NCBI RefSeq assembly: GCF_013409425.1
Contig: NZ_JACCAC010000001.1
Location: forward strand, 3,348,001-3,412,000
Reading direction: 5' to 3'
DNA length: 64,000 nt
From: Nocardioides perillae
GTDB lineage: Bacteria; Actinomycetota; Actinomycetes; Propionibacteriales; Nocardioidaceae
This document shows, piece after piece, positions 1-8,245 of the stretch. Position 1 is the stretch's first letter. Every line of letters starts with the position of its first letter. The position numbers and the translations under genes are program-made. The notes under the pieces are model-generated. The model was not told where the DNA came from. It was given only the letters and a program-made list of their open reading frames with translations, and did not search any database.

Positions 1-473
1 AGCAGCGTCACGATCTCCGACTCGCGCTCGGTCAGGCCGGCCTCGCGACCGGGCCACTCGTGCTCGCGGGGCGCCGGGTCGGCCTCCACGCCCGTCTCGG
101 TGACCACCTCGCCGCGGGCGACCCGCTCGAGGGCCTCGACGACGACGTCGGCGGGGAGGCTCTTGGTGAGGTAGCCCTGGGCACCGCGCCGCAGCGCGTC
201 CTGCACGAGCTCGGGCTGGGCGTTCCACGAGTAGACCACCACCGCGGCGCCCCCACGGGTGAGCCGGCTGAGCTCCATCCGGTCGCCCTGCGGCTGGCTG
301 AAGGAGTCGTAGAGGACGACGTCGACGTCGCTCAGCACCGGCATCCTGCTGTCGAGCTCGACGACGGAGACGCGCTCGGCGAAGGGCTCCAGCATGGCCG
401 CGAGCCCGCGCACCACGACCTCGTAGTCGTTGGAGATCGCGACCCTCAGCGGCTTCTGCACGAGCCGGAGCAT
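1..473 (-). CDS. LuxR/NarL-family response regulator, C-terminus beyond the window
   Basis: Partial gene. About 157 codons are visible, from an ATG at 473 to the window edge. The N-terminus is a receiver domain with RVAISND (acidic residue), VVLYDSF (likely phospho-acceptor Asp) and a conserved Lys in YLTKS. A linker follows, and then GLTERESEIVTLL, the opening of a LuxR-type helix-turn-helix, so the cut falls inside the DNA-binding domain. Such proteins are two-component transcription regulators that bind DNA after phosphorylation. No partner kinase is visible. It lies downstream of the osmoprotectant operon on the same strand, with about 100 bp between, so it may be a separate unit. The target is unknown. 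Confidence 0.85.
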   Translation of the reverse strand, partial: MLRLVQKPLRVAISNDYEVVVRGLAAMLEPFAERVSVVELDSRMPVLSDVDVVLYDSFSQPQGDRMELSRLTRGGAAVVVYSWNAQPELVQDALRRGAQGYLTKSLPADVVVEALERVARGEVVTETGVEADPAPREHEWPGREAGLTERESEIVTL

Positions 474-570
474 AGCCGGGGCCCGGGGGGCCCGCCGCCG
501 GCGCGGACGACGGCGGTGGCCGGGTCCGGCCAGCCACCGGAGGCGGCCAGCGCGGCGTCCGGCGGGCCGC

Positions 571-1563
571 TCACTCCACGAAGCCCTCCTGCCGCAACCA
601 CTCCTCGGCCACCGCGACCGGCTCGCGGCCCTCCACGTCGATCTGCGCGTTGAGCTCGAGCAGCACCTCGTCGGTCAGCTGCGCGGCCACCGGCTCCACG
701 AGGTCGGCGATGGCCGGGTGCTGCTCGAGCACCGGCTCGCGCACCACGAGGGAGATGTTGTAGTTCGGGAAGTAGGAGCGGTCGTCCTCCAGGACCGCGA
801 GGTCGAGGGCCAGGATGCGGCCGTCGGTGGTGAACACCTCGCCGAAGGCGCACTCCCCCTGCGCGGTCGCGGCGTAGATCGCGCCGGTCTGGTAGACCTG
901 GATGTTCTCCCGGGGCGTGGCCTGGCCGAGCGGCACGTCGTAGGTCCGGAGCATGCCGGGCAGGCCGTCGGGCCGGTTCTGGAACTCCGACTCGACGCAG
1001 AAGGTGCGCTCCGGCGCCGGCACCTCGGAGAGCTGCGAGAGCTTCGTGATGCCGTAGCGCTCCTGGGTCTCCTGAGTCACCGCGAAGCCGTAGGTGTTGT
1101 TCGCCGGGGTCGGCGGCAGCCACACGAGGTCGTTCTCCTCGAGGTCGGCCTCGGCCACGGCGGCGTACTGCTCCTGCTCGCCCTTCACGGGCTCGTCGCG
1201 CCCGAGGTAGGAGATCCAGGCGGTGCCGGTGTACTCCCACATCGCGTCGACCTGGCCCTGCAGGTGCGCCTGCCGGGCGGAGTTGCTGCCCGGGATGTTG
1301 GTGAGGTCGGTGACCTCGGCGCCGGCGGCCCTGAAGAGGATCAGCACGATCTTGCCGAGCAGGATGTTCTCGGAGAAGTTCTTCGACCCCACGGCGATGT
1401 CGGCGCCCTCGAGCTCGCCGGCGAGGTCGTCGAGCGGGCCGGCGAGCTCGGCCTCCGGCACGATGCCGCCGGCGGTGGCCAGCCCGCAGCCGGTGGGCAG
1501 CGCGAGCGCGAGCAGGGCGGCGAGGCCGGCGACGGCACGGGTACGACGGGTGCGCGCGCGCAT
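571..1563 (-). CDS. Glycine betaine/choline-type osmoprotectant ABC substrate-binding lipoprotein
   Basis: 330 aa, OpuC/OsmF/ProX family. The N-terminus is an arginine-rich stretch, a hydrophobic segment and a lipobox ending LPTGC, so it should be a lipid-anchored extracellular binding protein. Then comes GSKNFSENILLGK (about residue 58), the usual start of this fold, and later MWEYTGTAW, TPANNTYGFAV and VYQTGAIYAA, which belong to the ligand-binding lobes of quaternary-ammonium binders. The start ATG overlaps the stop of the upstream permease (ATGA), showing translational coupling. It is the last gene of a four-gene operon (permease, ATPase, permease, binder). The substrate (betaine, choline, carnitine) cannot be fixed from sequence. 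Confidence 0.9.
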   Translation of the reverse strand: MRARTRRTRAVAGLAALLALALPTGCGLATAGGIVPEAELAGPLDDLAGELEGADIAVGSKNFSENILLGKIVLILFRAAGAEVTDLTNIPGSNSARQAHLQGQVDAMWEYTGTAWISYLGRDEPVKGEQEQYAAVAEADLEENDLVWLPPTPANNTYGFAVTQETQERYGITKLSQLSEVPAPERTFCVESEFQNRPDGLPGMLRTYDVPLGQATPRENIQVYQTGAIYAATAQGECAFGEVFTTDGRILALDLAVLEDDRSYFPNYNISLVVREPVLEQHPAIADLVEPVAAQLTDEVLLELNAQIDVEGREPVAVAEEWLRQEGFVE

Positions 1564-2387
1564 CACAGCCCCCGCGGGGAGAGCAGGACCTCGGCGAGCC
1601 GCCCGAGCCACTCCACGAGCAGGGCGAGGAGGGCGACGAGCACGGCGCCCGCCACGGTGAGCTCGGGGCGGAAGAGGTTGACGCCGGTGGTGATGAGGCC
1701 GCCGAGCCCGCCGGCTGCGATGAAGGTCACGAGCGTGGCGGTGCCGACCGCCAGGACCAGCGAGGTGCGGATGCCCGCCATGACCACGGGGAGCGCCAGC
1801 GGCAGCTCGACCCGGGCCAGGACGGCGAGCGGCGACATGCCCATGCCGCGCCCGGCCTCGACCAGCGTGCGGTCGACGCCCTCCAGCCCGGTGATGGTGT
1901 TGCGCAGCACCGGGAGCAGGCCGTAGAGCGCGACGGCGAGCACGCCGGTCCAGAAGCCGAAGCCCAGCCAGATCGCGAGCAGCACGACGAGCCCGATCGA
2001 CGGGGCCGCCTGGCCGGCGTTGGCGACGCCCACCACCAGCGGAGCGGCGCGGCGGAAGCGTGGCCGGGTCACGAGGATCCCGAGCGGAACGGCCGTCACC
2101 ACGACCGCCACGCCGACGGCGGCGGTGATGCGGACGTGCTCCCAGGTCGCCGTGGTGATCGCGCGCCAGGCCAGCGCGCTCTGCTCGACCGAGTCGAGGT
2201 CGGCGCTCTGGCGCCACAGCGCGAAGGCGCCGAAGCCCGCAGCCACCAGCAGGGGCGGCAGCACGAGCAGCAGCCGCGTCTCGCGGTCGAGGCGCCGGCG
2301 CCCCGGGGACGGGCCGGGGCCGGCGTCGGGGGCGGCGGGGGCCGGGGCCGGCCCGGCGGCCGAGGGCGCCGTGGTCGTGGCGCTCAC
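1563..2387 (-). CDS. Osmoprotectant ABC transporter permease (ProW/OpuCB-like), second permease
   Basis: 274 aa inner-membrane permease. A Pro/Ala-rich cytoplasmic tail of about 35 residues precedes the first membrane segment (LLLVLPPLLVAAGFGAFAL). The core carries the permease coupling loop EAGRGMGMSPLAVLARVELP, which contacts the ATPase, then LPVVMAGIRTSLVLAVGTAT and a GGLGGLI turn, all typical of the ProW/OpuCB group. The GTG start overlaps the ATPase stop by 4 bp (GTGA). With the upstream permease it should form the heterodimeric channel, although that partner is frameshifted in this sequence. Confidence 0.88.
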   Translation of the reverse strand: MSATTTAPSAAGPAPAPAAPDAGPGPSPGRRRLDRETRLLLVLPPLLVAAGFGAFALWRQSADLDSVEQSALAWRAITTATWEHVRITAAVGVAVVVTAVPLGILVTRPRFRRAAPLVVGVANAGQAAPSIGLVVLLAIWLGFGFWTGVLAVALYGLLPVLRNTITGLEGVDRTLVEAGRGMGMSPLAVLARVELPLALPVVMAGIRTSLVLAVGTATLVTFIAAGGLGGLITTGVNLFRPELTVAGAVLVALLALLVEWLGRLAEVLLSPRGL

Positions 2388-3601
2388 GCGGTCTCCCCCG
2401 CGTGCCGCTCGGCCTGCTCCTCGAGGGCGCGCACGTGGTCGGTGACGGCGTGGAAGTCGACCACCCCGAGGAACCGGTCGCGATCCCCGGTGACCACGGC
2501 GGCCCCGTGACTGCTCGAGAGCATGGTGTCGAGCGCGTCGTTGAGCGTGGCGCGCTGGTCGACGGTCAGCAGGTCGCCGGTCGGCTCCACGACGGTCTCG
2601 CCGTGCAGCTGCCGCAGCCACGGCCAGCCGCGCGGGCGATCGCGGTCGTCGAGGACGACGACCGTGCGGTCGCCCGCGGCTTCGGCACGGCGCCGCACGT
2701 CAGCCGTGGACTCCCCGATGCGGGCGGTCGTCTGCTGGCGCAGGTCGACGTCGTCGACCCGGGCCAGCGAGAGCTGCTTGAGCGTGGAGCCGGAGCCCAC
2801 GAAGTCGCTCACGAAGTCGTCCGCCGGCGAGGCGAGCACGACCTCGGGGGTGTCGTACTGGGCGACGTGGCCGCCCTCGCGCAGGATGACGATGCGGTCG
2901 CCGAGCTTGATCGCCTCGTCGATGTCGTGGGTGACGATGAGGATCGTCTTGCGCAGCTCGCGCTGGATGCTGAGCAGCTCGTCCTGCAGCCGCTGGCGCG
3001 TGATCGGGTCGACGGCACCGAAGGGCTCGTCCATCAGCACGACCGGCGGGTCGGCGGCCAGGCCGCGCGCGACGCCCACGCGCTGCTGCTGCCCGCCGGA
3101 GAGCTCGCGGGGGTAGCGACCGCGGTAGCGGTCGGGGTCGAGGCCCACCAGGTCGAGCAGCTCGGTGACCCGCTCGGCGGTGCGGCGCTTGTCCCACCCC
3201 AGCATCTTCGGGACGAGCGAGACGTTCTTCTCGACCGTCATGTGGGGGAAGAGGCTGCCGCCCTGGATGACGTAGCCGACCTCGCGCCGCAGCGCGTCGG
3301 CGGAGCGCTGCCGCACGTCGGCGCCGTCGATGAGGATGGTGCCCGAGGTCGGCTCGATGAGGCGGTTGACCATCTTGAGCGAGGTGGTCTTGCCGCAGCC
3401 CGACGGACCGACGAGCACGACGATCTCGCCCGCCGGCACGGTCAAGGAGAGCGAGTCGACGGCCGGTGACTGCTGGCCCGGGTAGCGCTTCGTCACCTGC
3501 TCGAGCCGGATCTCGGCCCCGCTGACGCCGGGCCGGCCGGCGTCCTCCCTGGCCCCCGCTCCGGTGCCCGTGGTGCTCGACGTGGTGCTCGTGCTCGTCA
3601 T
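2384..3601 (-). CDS. Osmoprotectant ABC transporter ATP-binding protein with CBS domains
   Basis: 405 aa ATPase of the ProV/OpuCA type. Walker A is GPSGCGKTTSLK, the signature is LSGGQQQRVGVARGL, Walker B is VVLMDEPFGAVDP, and the switch His lies in IVTHDIDEA. After the nucleotide-binding domain the protein continues from about residue 280 with a tandem CBS module (through VVLDDRDRPRGW and HGAAVVTGDRDRFLGVVDF), known in OpuA/OpuCA as a sensor of ionic strength or cyclic dinucleotides. A Ser/Thr-rich N-terminal tail of about 25 residues precedes the ABC domain. The start overlaps the stop of the upstream permease by 4 bp. It energises uptake of compatible solutes under osmotic stress. Confidence 0.92.
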   Translation of the reverse strand: MTSTSTTSSTTGTGAGAREDAGRPGVSGAEIRLEQVTKRYPGQQSPAVDSLSLTVPAGEIVVLVGPSGCGKTTSLKMVNRLIEPTSGTILIDGADVRQRSADALRREVGYVIQGGSLFPHMTVEKNVSLVPKMLGWDKRRTAERVTELLDLVGLDPDRYRGRYPRELSGGQQQRVGVARGLAADPPVVLMDEPFGAVDPITRQRLQDELLSIQRELRKTILIVTHDIDEAIKLGDRIVILREGGHVAQYDTPEVVLASPADDFVSDFVGSGSTLKQLSLARVDDVDLRQQTTARIGESTADVRRRAEAAGDRTVVVLDDRDRPRGWPWLRQLHGETVVEPTGDLLTVDQRATLNDALDTMLSSSHGAAVVTGDRDRFLGVVDFHAVTDHVRALEEQAERHAGETA

Positions 3602-4238
3602 CCGGTGATCCCCTTCGAGGTGGTGAGCCGCCCGAGCAGCAGGAGCAGGGCGTCGGCGAGGAGCGCGACGACGACGATGCCGATGGTCCCGACGAGGGCG
3701 TAGTCGAGGGCGTTGGCGCCGCCGATCTGGCCCAGGCCGGTGAAGATGAAGCCGCCCAGGCCGGGGCCGAGGATGAACGCGGCGATCGCCGCGATGCCCA
3801 TCGTCATCTGGGTGGAGGTGCGGATCCCGGCGAGGATGACCGGCCACGCCAGCGGCAACCGCACCCGCCACAGCACGGCGGCCGCGCCCATGCCCATGCC
3901 GCGCGCCGACTCCAGCAGGGTCGGGTCGACCTCGCGCAGCCCGACGACGGCGTTGCGCAGGATCGGGAGCACGGCGTAGAAGGCGACCGCGACGAACGCC
4001 GAGATCGGCTGGATGCCGTCAGCGCCAGCATCAGGCCGACGAGCGCGAAGCCGGGGACGGTCAGGCCGATCGCGCTCAGCGCGTTGAGCACCCCCTGCAG
4101 CGCCGGCACACGCATCGCGAGCACGGCGAGGCCGACGGCGACGACGGTGCCGAGCAGCACGGCCTGCGCGACCAGGTTGAGGTGCTGCAGCGCGTTGAAC
4201 CAGATCAGGTCCTGGCGCTCCTGCACGAACTCCCACAC
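3598..4238 (-). pseudogene. Osmoprotectant ABC permease, first permease, with a single-base frameshift
   Basis: The gene begins at a GTG at 4238 with GGAGG about 10 nt upstream. It reads VWEFVQERQDLIWF and continues well into the membrane domain up to LTVPGFALVGLMLALT. The matching C-terminal half (GIQPISAFVAVAFYAVLP, then ESARGMGMGAAAVLWRVRLP and GPGLGGFIFTG) is in another frame. The switch falls near 4017-4020. Adding one base there joins the halves into a continuous ProW-like permease of about 213 aa, and the span of 641 nt is one short of a multiple of three. Either the gene is inactivated or the assembly has a one-base error. The intact downstream genes of the operon make an error or a very recent event plausible. 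Confidence 0.85.
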
Positions 4239-4283
4239 GACGCACGCACCTCCGTGGGGCACCGGACCCCTGCGGCGACCCCA

Positions 4284-4306
4284 CCCGGGCGATCGGGACG
4301 CCCGGG
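4284..4306. other. Short inverted repeat upstream of the osmoprotectant operon
   Basis: CCCGGGCG and CGCCCGGG are separated by 7 nt, 46 bp before the permease start. This could be an operator or a small hairpin in the 5' leader. There is no further evidence for either. Confidence 0.3.
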
Positions 4307-4326
4307 ACCTCCTACCGAAGCACGGT

Positions 4327-4358
4327 CACCCGTCCGGGTGGACCACCCCGGACGGGTG
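4327..4358 (-). terminator. Hairpin downstream of cbs
   Basis: A perfect 12-bp stem (CACCCGTCCGGG / CCCGGACGGGTG) with an 8-nt loop starts 54 bp past the cbs stop codon. No T-run follows, which is common for actinobacterial terminators. It separates cbs from the osmoprotectant operon, which is read in the same direction. Confidence 0.6.
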
Positions 4359-4411
4359 GGACGGGTGTGACGTCGGTGCCCGGAGCCGGGCGTCGGCGCA
4401 GGCGCCCTCCG

Positions 4412-5821
4412 TCAGTCGCGGGTCAGGAACGCCAGCAGGTCCTGCCGCGTGAGCACGCCGACCGGCTTGCCTTCCTCGTGCACGAGCACGGCGTCGGCGC
4501 GCTCGAGCATCGGCACCGCGTCGCGGGCCGCCTCACTCGACCCGATCGTGGGCAGCGGCGGCGACATGTGGTCCTCGACGGGGTCGGCGAGTCGGGCGGA
4601 GCCGGCGAAGAGGGCGTCGAGGAGGGCCCGCTCGGAGACCGACCCGGCGACCTCGGCGGCGACCACCGGCGGCTCGGCGCGCACGACGGGCATCTGGGAC
4701 ACGCCGTACTCCTGGAGGATGTGGACCGCCTCGGCGATGGTCTCGCTCGGGTGCGTGTGGACGAGGTCGGGCAGTCGCCCGCTCTTGCCGCGCAGCACCT
4801 CGCCGACCGTGCGGGTGCCCTCGTCGCCCGAAGTCGTGGCGAAGCCGTAGGACGCCAGCCAGTCGTCGCTGAAGATCTTGGAGAGGTAGCCGCGGCCGGA
4901 GTCGGGCAGCAGCACGACCACCACGGCGTCGCGGCCCTCGGGGGTGCCGGCGAGCTCGTGGGCGACCTGCCGCGCGGCGTACGCCGCCATGCCGCAGGAG
5001 CCCCCGACCAGCAGGGCCTCCTCCCGGGCGAGGCGACGGGTGAAGGCGAAGGAGTCGGCGTCGGAGACCTCGATGACGCGGTCGGCCACGGTGCGGTCGT
5101 AGGTCTCCGGCCAGAAGTCCTCGCCGACGCCCTCGACGAGGTAGGGCCGGCCGGTGCCGCCGGAGTAGACCGAGCCGGCCGGGTCGGCCCCGATGACCTG
5201 CACCGCGGGGTTCTGCTCCTTGAGGTAGCGACCGACGCCGCTGATGGTGCCGCCGGTGCCCATGCCGGTGACGAAGTGCGTGATGCGGCCCTCGGTCTGG
5301 CGCCAGATCTCGGGACCGGTGGTCTCGTAGTGCGAGCGGGGGTTGTGGGGGTTGGAGTACTGGTCGGGCTTCCACGCGCCGGGCTGCGAGGCCAGCCGGT
5401 CGGACACGTTGTAGTAGGAGTCCGGGTGCTCCGGGGCGACGGCGGTCGGGCAGACCACGACCTCCGCGCCGTAGGCCTTGAGGACGTTGCGCTTGTCCTC
5501 GCTGACCTTGTCGGGGCACACGAAGACGCACCTGTAGCCCTTCTCCTGCGCGACCATCGCCAGGCCGACGCCGGTGTTGCCCGAGGTCGGCTCCACGATG
5601 GTGCCGCCGGGCTGCAGGGCACCGGAGGCCTCGGCGGCCTCGATCATCCGGGTGGCGATGCGGTCCTTCACGCTGCCGCCGGGGTTGAGGTACTCGACCT
5701 TGGCGAGCACGAGGGGGCCCTGGTCGTCGCCGTCGCCCCGGGGTGCCAGGTCGAGGGTCCGACGCAGCCGCACCAGCGGGGTGTCGCCGATGAGGTCGAT
5801 GACGGAGTTCACGTAGTCCAC
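4412..5821 (-). CDS. cbs: Cystathionine beta-synthase
   Basis: 469 aa PLP enzyme condensing serine with homocysteine to cystathionine in reverse transsulfuration. The catalytic fold carries the PLP lysine in NPGGSVKDR (about residue 50), the substrate-binding PTSGNTGVGLA, and the phosphate-binding GMGTGGTISGVGRYL. A pair of CBS domains fills the C-terminus from about residue 335 to the end, giving the architecture of full-length cystathionine beta-synthase rather than O-acetylserine sulfhydrylase (about 310 aa). The GTG start has TAGCCT exactly 6 nt upstream and no Shine-Dalgarno, so it is probably leaderless. It is divergent from the SGNH hydrolase gene. The same pairing of a GDSL-type protein near cbs is known in mycobacteria. 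Confidence 0.93.
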   Translation of the reverse strand: MDYVNSVIDLIGDTPLVRLRRTLDLAPRGDGDDQGPLVLAKVEYLNPGGSVKDRIATRMIEAAEASGALQPGGTIVEPTSGNTGVGLAMVAQEKGYRCVFVCPDKVSEDKRNVLKAYGAEVVVCPTAVAPEHPDSYYNVSDRLASQPGAWKPDQYSNPHNPRSHYETTGPEIWRQTEGRITHFVTGMGTGGTISGVGRYLKEQNPAVQVIGADPAGSVYSGGTGRPYLVEGVGEDFWPETYDRTVADRVIEVSDADSFAFTRRLAREEALLVGGSCGMAAYAARQVAHELAGTPEGRDAVVVVLLPDSGRGYLSKIFSDDWLASYGFATTSGDEGTRTVGEVLRGKSGRLPDLVHTHPSETIAEAVHILQEYGVSQMPVVRAEPPVVAAEVAGSVSERALLDALFAGSARLADPVEDHMSPPLPTIGSSEAARDAVPMLERADAVLVHEEGKPVGVLTRQDLLAFLTRD

Positions 5822-5827
5822 GTCGCC

Positions 5828-5833
5828 AGGCTA
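5828..5833 (-). promoter_or_regulatory. Leaderless promoter -10 (TAGCCT) of cbs
   Basis: TAGCCT lies 6 nt before the GTG start on the minus strand, placing the expected transcription start on or next to the start codon. Confidence 0.6.
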
Positions 5834-5865
5834 GGCCGTCGTCACCCCTCCGGCGGAGCCGCCAC

Positions 5866-5871
5866 TAGGGT
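5866..5871 (+). promoter_or_regulatory. Leaderless promoter -10 (TAGGGT) of the SGNH hydrolase gene
   Basis: TAGGGT lies 7 nt before the GTG at 5879. The purine-rich spacer GGAGGAC could alternatively be read as a Shine-Dalgarno too close to the start. Confidence 0.6.
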
Positions 5872-5878
5872 GGAGGAC

Positions 5879-6973
5879 GTGGGGAAGGCAGCAGCAGCAC
5901 GCAAGCTGGCGTCCGCGGCTGCCTTCGGCGGGGGCGGGCTCACCGCCGTCGGCGCGGGCCTCTTCGGTGTCATGAAGGTCGAGGCGCAGCTCGCGCGCCG
6001 CGCCATCGGCGAGCCGCGCGACGAGCCGCCGCCCGACGCGACGGGGTGGTACGGCCGCCACCGGCCGGGCCCGGCCGTCAAGGTCGTGCTCCTCGGCGAC
6101 TCCAGCGCGGCCGGCTACGGCGTCGAGCGGGTCGAGGAGACCCCTGGCGCGCTGCTGGCCTCCGGGATCGCCGTGCACGGCGACCGGCGCGTCTACCTCC
6201 GCTCCCTCGCCGTCGTGGGCGCCCAGACCTCCGACCTCGCCGCGCAGGTCGACCGCGCGCTCGTGGTCGAGCCCGACGTCGCCGTCGTGATGATCGGCGC
6301 CAACGACGTCACCCACAGCGTGCTGCCGCGCCAGTCGGTCGCCGACCTCACCGAGGGCGTCACGCGGCTCATCGAGGCGGGGGTCGCGGTCGTCGTCGGC
6401 ACCTGCCCCGACCTCGGCACGATCAAGCCCATCGCGCCGCCGCTCAAGCAGTTCGCCCGGGCCTACTCGCGTCGTCTCGCCGCGGCGCAGACCATCGCCG
6501 TCCTCGAGGCCGGCGGCCGCACCGTGTCGCTCGGCTCCATCCTCGGTCCGGAGTTCGACGCCGCCCCCGCGCTGCTCTTCGGGCCCGACCGCTTCCACCC
6601 CTCCGCCGACGGCTACCGCAAGCTCGCCGGCGTGCTGCTGCCCTCGACGCTGGCCGCGCTCGACCTGCTGCCCGACGACGAGCTGCGTCCCGAGGCCTTC
6701 CGCGGCGAGGGCGTCCTGCCGATCACCGCGGCGGCCCTCGAGGCGGTGCGCACCCCCGGCACCGAGCTCGACGGCACCGAGGTCGCGGGCGCGCGCCGCG
6801 GCGTACGCGGGCTGTGGGTCGAGCTGCGCCACCGCCGACGCCGTGTCGACGGCGACGCGGAGTCGCCGGAGAAGTCCGAGGCAGACGAGGCCGGGCCGGA
6901 CGGGGCCGTGGCTGCGGACGGCGGGCTCGTGCCGGACCCCGGCACCGTGACGGAGGAGGCCGCGGGCGCCTGA
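5879..6973 (+). CDS. SGNH/GDSL-family hydrolase, probably membrane-anchored
   Basis: 364 aa. An N-terminal hydrophobic stretch rich in Ala/Gly (residues about 8-30) suggests a signal anchor. The SGNH blocks are clear: GDSSAAGYG (catalytic Ser), MIGANDVTH (block III Asn) and DRFHPSADGY (Asp/His pair). The family are esterases, lipases or deacetylases acting on acyl or acetyl esters; the substrate here is unknown. The last 60 residues are acidic, low-complexity and probably disordered. The reading frame is open far upstream, but the GTG at 5879 after TAGGGT is preferred because the upstream part covers the cbs gene on the other strand. Confidence 0.85.
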   Translation: MGKAAAARKLASAAAFGGGGLTAVGAGLFGVMKVEAQLARRAIGEPRDEPPPDATGWYGRHRPGPAVKVVLLGDSSAAGYGVERVEETPGALLASGIAVHGDRRVYLRSLAVVGAQTSDLAAQVDRALVVEPDVAVVMIGANDVTHSVLPRQSVADLTEGVTRLIEAGVAVVVGTCPDLGTIKPIAPPLKQFARAYSRRLAAAQTIAVLEAGGRTVSLGSILGPEFDAAPALLFGPDRFHPSADGYRKLAGVLLPSTLAALDLLPDDELRPEAFRGEGVLPITAAALEAVRTPGTELDGTEVAGARRGVRGLWVELRHRRRRVDGDAESPEKSEADEAGPDGAVAADGGLVPDPGTVTEEAAGA

Positions 6974-7001
6974 GGCACTCGCGCACCGACCTGCGGACAC
7001 G

Positions 7002-7037
7002 GCAGAGGCCCCGGACCAGCAGGTCCGGGGCCTCTGC
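7002..7037. terminator. Bidirectional terminator hairpin
   Basis: A perfect 16-bp stem, GCAGAGGCCCCGGACC with its complement, has a 4-nt loop (AGCA). It sits between the convergent SGNH hydrolase and Bax-inhibitor-like genes and can serve both. No long T-run is present. Confidence 0.85.
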
Positions 7038-7084
7038 GCTGTGGGGGCTGGGCGACCGCTCCGACGGCCGCCGAGTGCTCCGCG

Positions 7085-7966
7085 TCAGTCCTGGCTGAAG
7101 ATCGCCATGATGCGGAGCAGGTTGGTGTAGATCCAGACGAGGCTCACCGTCATCGCGAAGGCGGCGCGCCACGACTCGCGCTCGGGCAGCCCGTGGCGGA
7201 CGCCCTGCTCGACGAAGTCGAAGTCGAGGATCAGCATGAAGATGCCGAGCGCCAGACCGGCCAGCGAGAAGACCAGGCCGAGGCCGCCGAAGCCGAACAG
7301 GCCGAACGAGTTGCCGAAGAAGCCGAGCACGAGCTCCATCAGCGACAGCGCGACCATGCCGAAGACGGCCGCCATGACGCCGCGGCGGAACTTGTCGGTC
7401 ACGGTGATGTCGAAGACCTTGTAGGCCGCGAGCGTGCCCGCGAAGGCCGCGAACGTGCCGAAGACCGCCGGGGCGACGATGCCGCCGCCGAACTGGCCCT
7501 CGAAGATCTTGCTCAGCGCGCCCAGCGCGACGCCCTCGAGCACGGCGAAGGCCATCACCAGCGCCGGCGAGATGACGCGCTTGAACGAGTTGACCATCGA
7601 CAGCGCGAAGGCGCCGAGCGAGCCGACCAGCACCGCGGTGAAGAGGCCACCAGGGTTGGCGTCGGACAGGTCGGGGGTCAGCACCCAGGTCGCCATCGCG
7701 ACCAGCACGACGGTGCCGACGGAGAACGCGGTCTTCTGCACCACGCTGTCGATCGTCATCCGGGCGGCAGGCTCGGCGTAGCCCGTGGGGCCGCCGAAGC
7801 CGCCCTGGGAGCCGCCCTGGGCGACGTCCCACTGCGAGGGGTTGCCGTACGGCGCGCCCACGGTGGCCTGGCCACCCTGGGGGTAGCCGGGGTAGGTGGG
7901 GTACTGCTGCGCGCTCGACCCGTTGAACTCGGCCGAGCGGCGGAACACCGGGTTGTTGCTCTGCAT
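7085..7966 (-). CDS. Bax inhibitor-1/YccA-family integral membrane protein
   Basis: 293 aa. A polar N-terminal tail of about 70 residues, rich in Gln, Pro, Tyr and Gly, is followed by MTIDSVVQKTAFSVG and about seven hydrophobic segments, the layout of actinobacterial Bax1-I proteins. The last helices read FAMTVSLVWIYTNLLRIMA. Family members are multipass membrane proteins linked to calcium leak or stress tolerance in other organisms; the role in actinobacteria is not settled. The ATG at 7966 is chosen because GAGGAGAG lies 10-12 nt upstream. The frame is open further upstream, but without a better site. Confidence 0.85.
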   Translation of the reverse strand: MQSNNPVFRRSAEFNGSSAQQYPTYPGYPQGGQATVGAPYGNPSQWDVAQGGSQGGFGGPTGYAEPAARMTIDSVVQKTAFSVGTVVLVAMATWVLTPDLSDANPGGLFTAVLVGSLGAFALSMVNSFKRVISPALVMAFAVLEGVALGALSKIFEGQFGGGIVAPAVFGTFAAFAGTLAAYKVFDITVTDKFRRGVMAAVFGMVALSLMELVLGFFGNSFGLFGFGGLGLVFSLAGLALGIFMLILDFDFVEQGVRHGLPERESWRAAFAMTVSLVWIYTNLLRIMAIFSQD

Positions 7967-8245
7967 GGCTCTGGTCTCTCCTCGAGGCCTGGTCGGCCGT
8001 CGACCTGACGGCTCGGTGGTCCCGATCCTCTCAGGTCCCACGTCCACGTCAACGATCAGCCGGGGGCCGGTGTTCCCGCTCCCGCCCCGCCGTCCCTGAG
8101 AGTCTCCTGTGACCGCACTGGTCGCGGGTCGCCGGTCGCCGGTCGCCGGTGGCGGTGGGGGCAGCGAGCTCCTGCCGGTCGGCCGGCCCGCGAGCGGGCG
8201 AGTCGAGACCCGCCCTCGGTGGTCGAGCGAGCACGCCGCGCTCTC
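7967..8245. other. Intergenic region with promoter-like and REP-like sequence
   Basis: Contains the 5' leader of the Bax-inhibitor gene. TTGACG on the minus strand near 8050 is followed after about 17 nt by a weak -10. From about 8200 it contains REP-like fragments (GTCGAGACC, GGTGGTCGAGCGAGC). No convincing gene is seen here. Confidence 0.5.

Noticed and set aside
4367..5878. N-terminal extension of the SGNH hydrolase
   Set aside because: This part lies antisense to cbs and looks like shadow sequence. A promoter and GTG at 5866-5881 give the right start.
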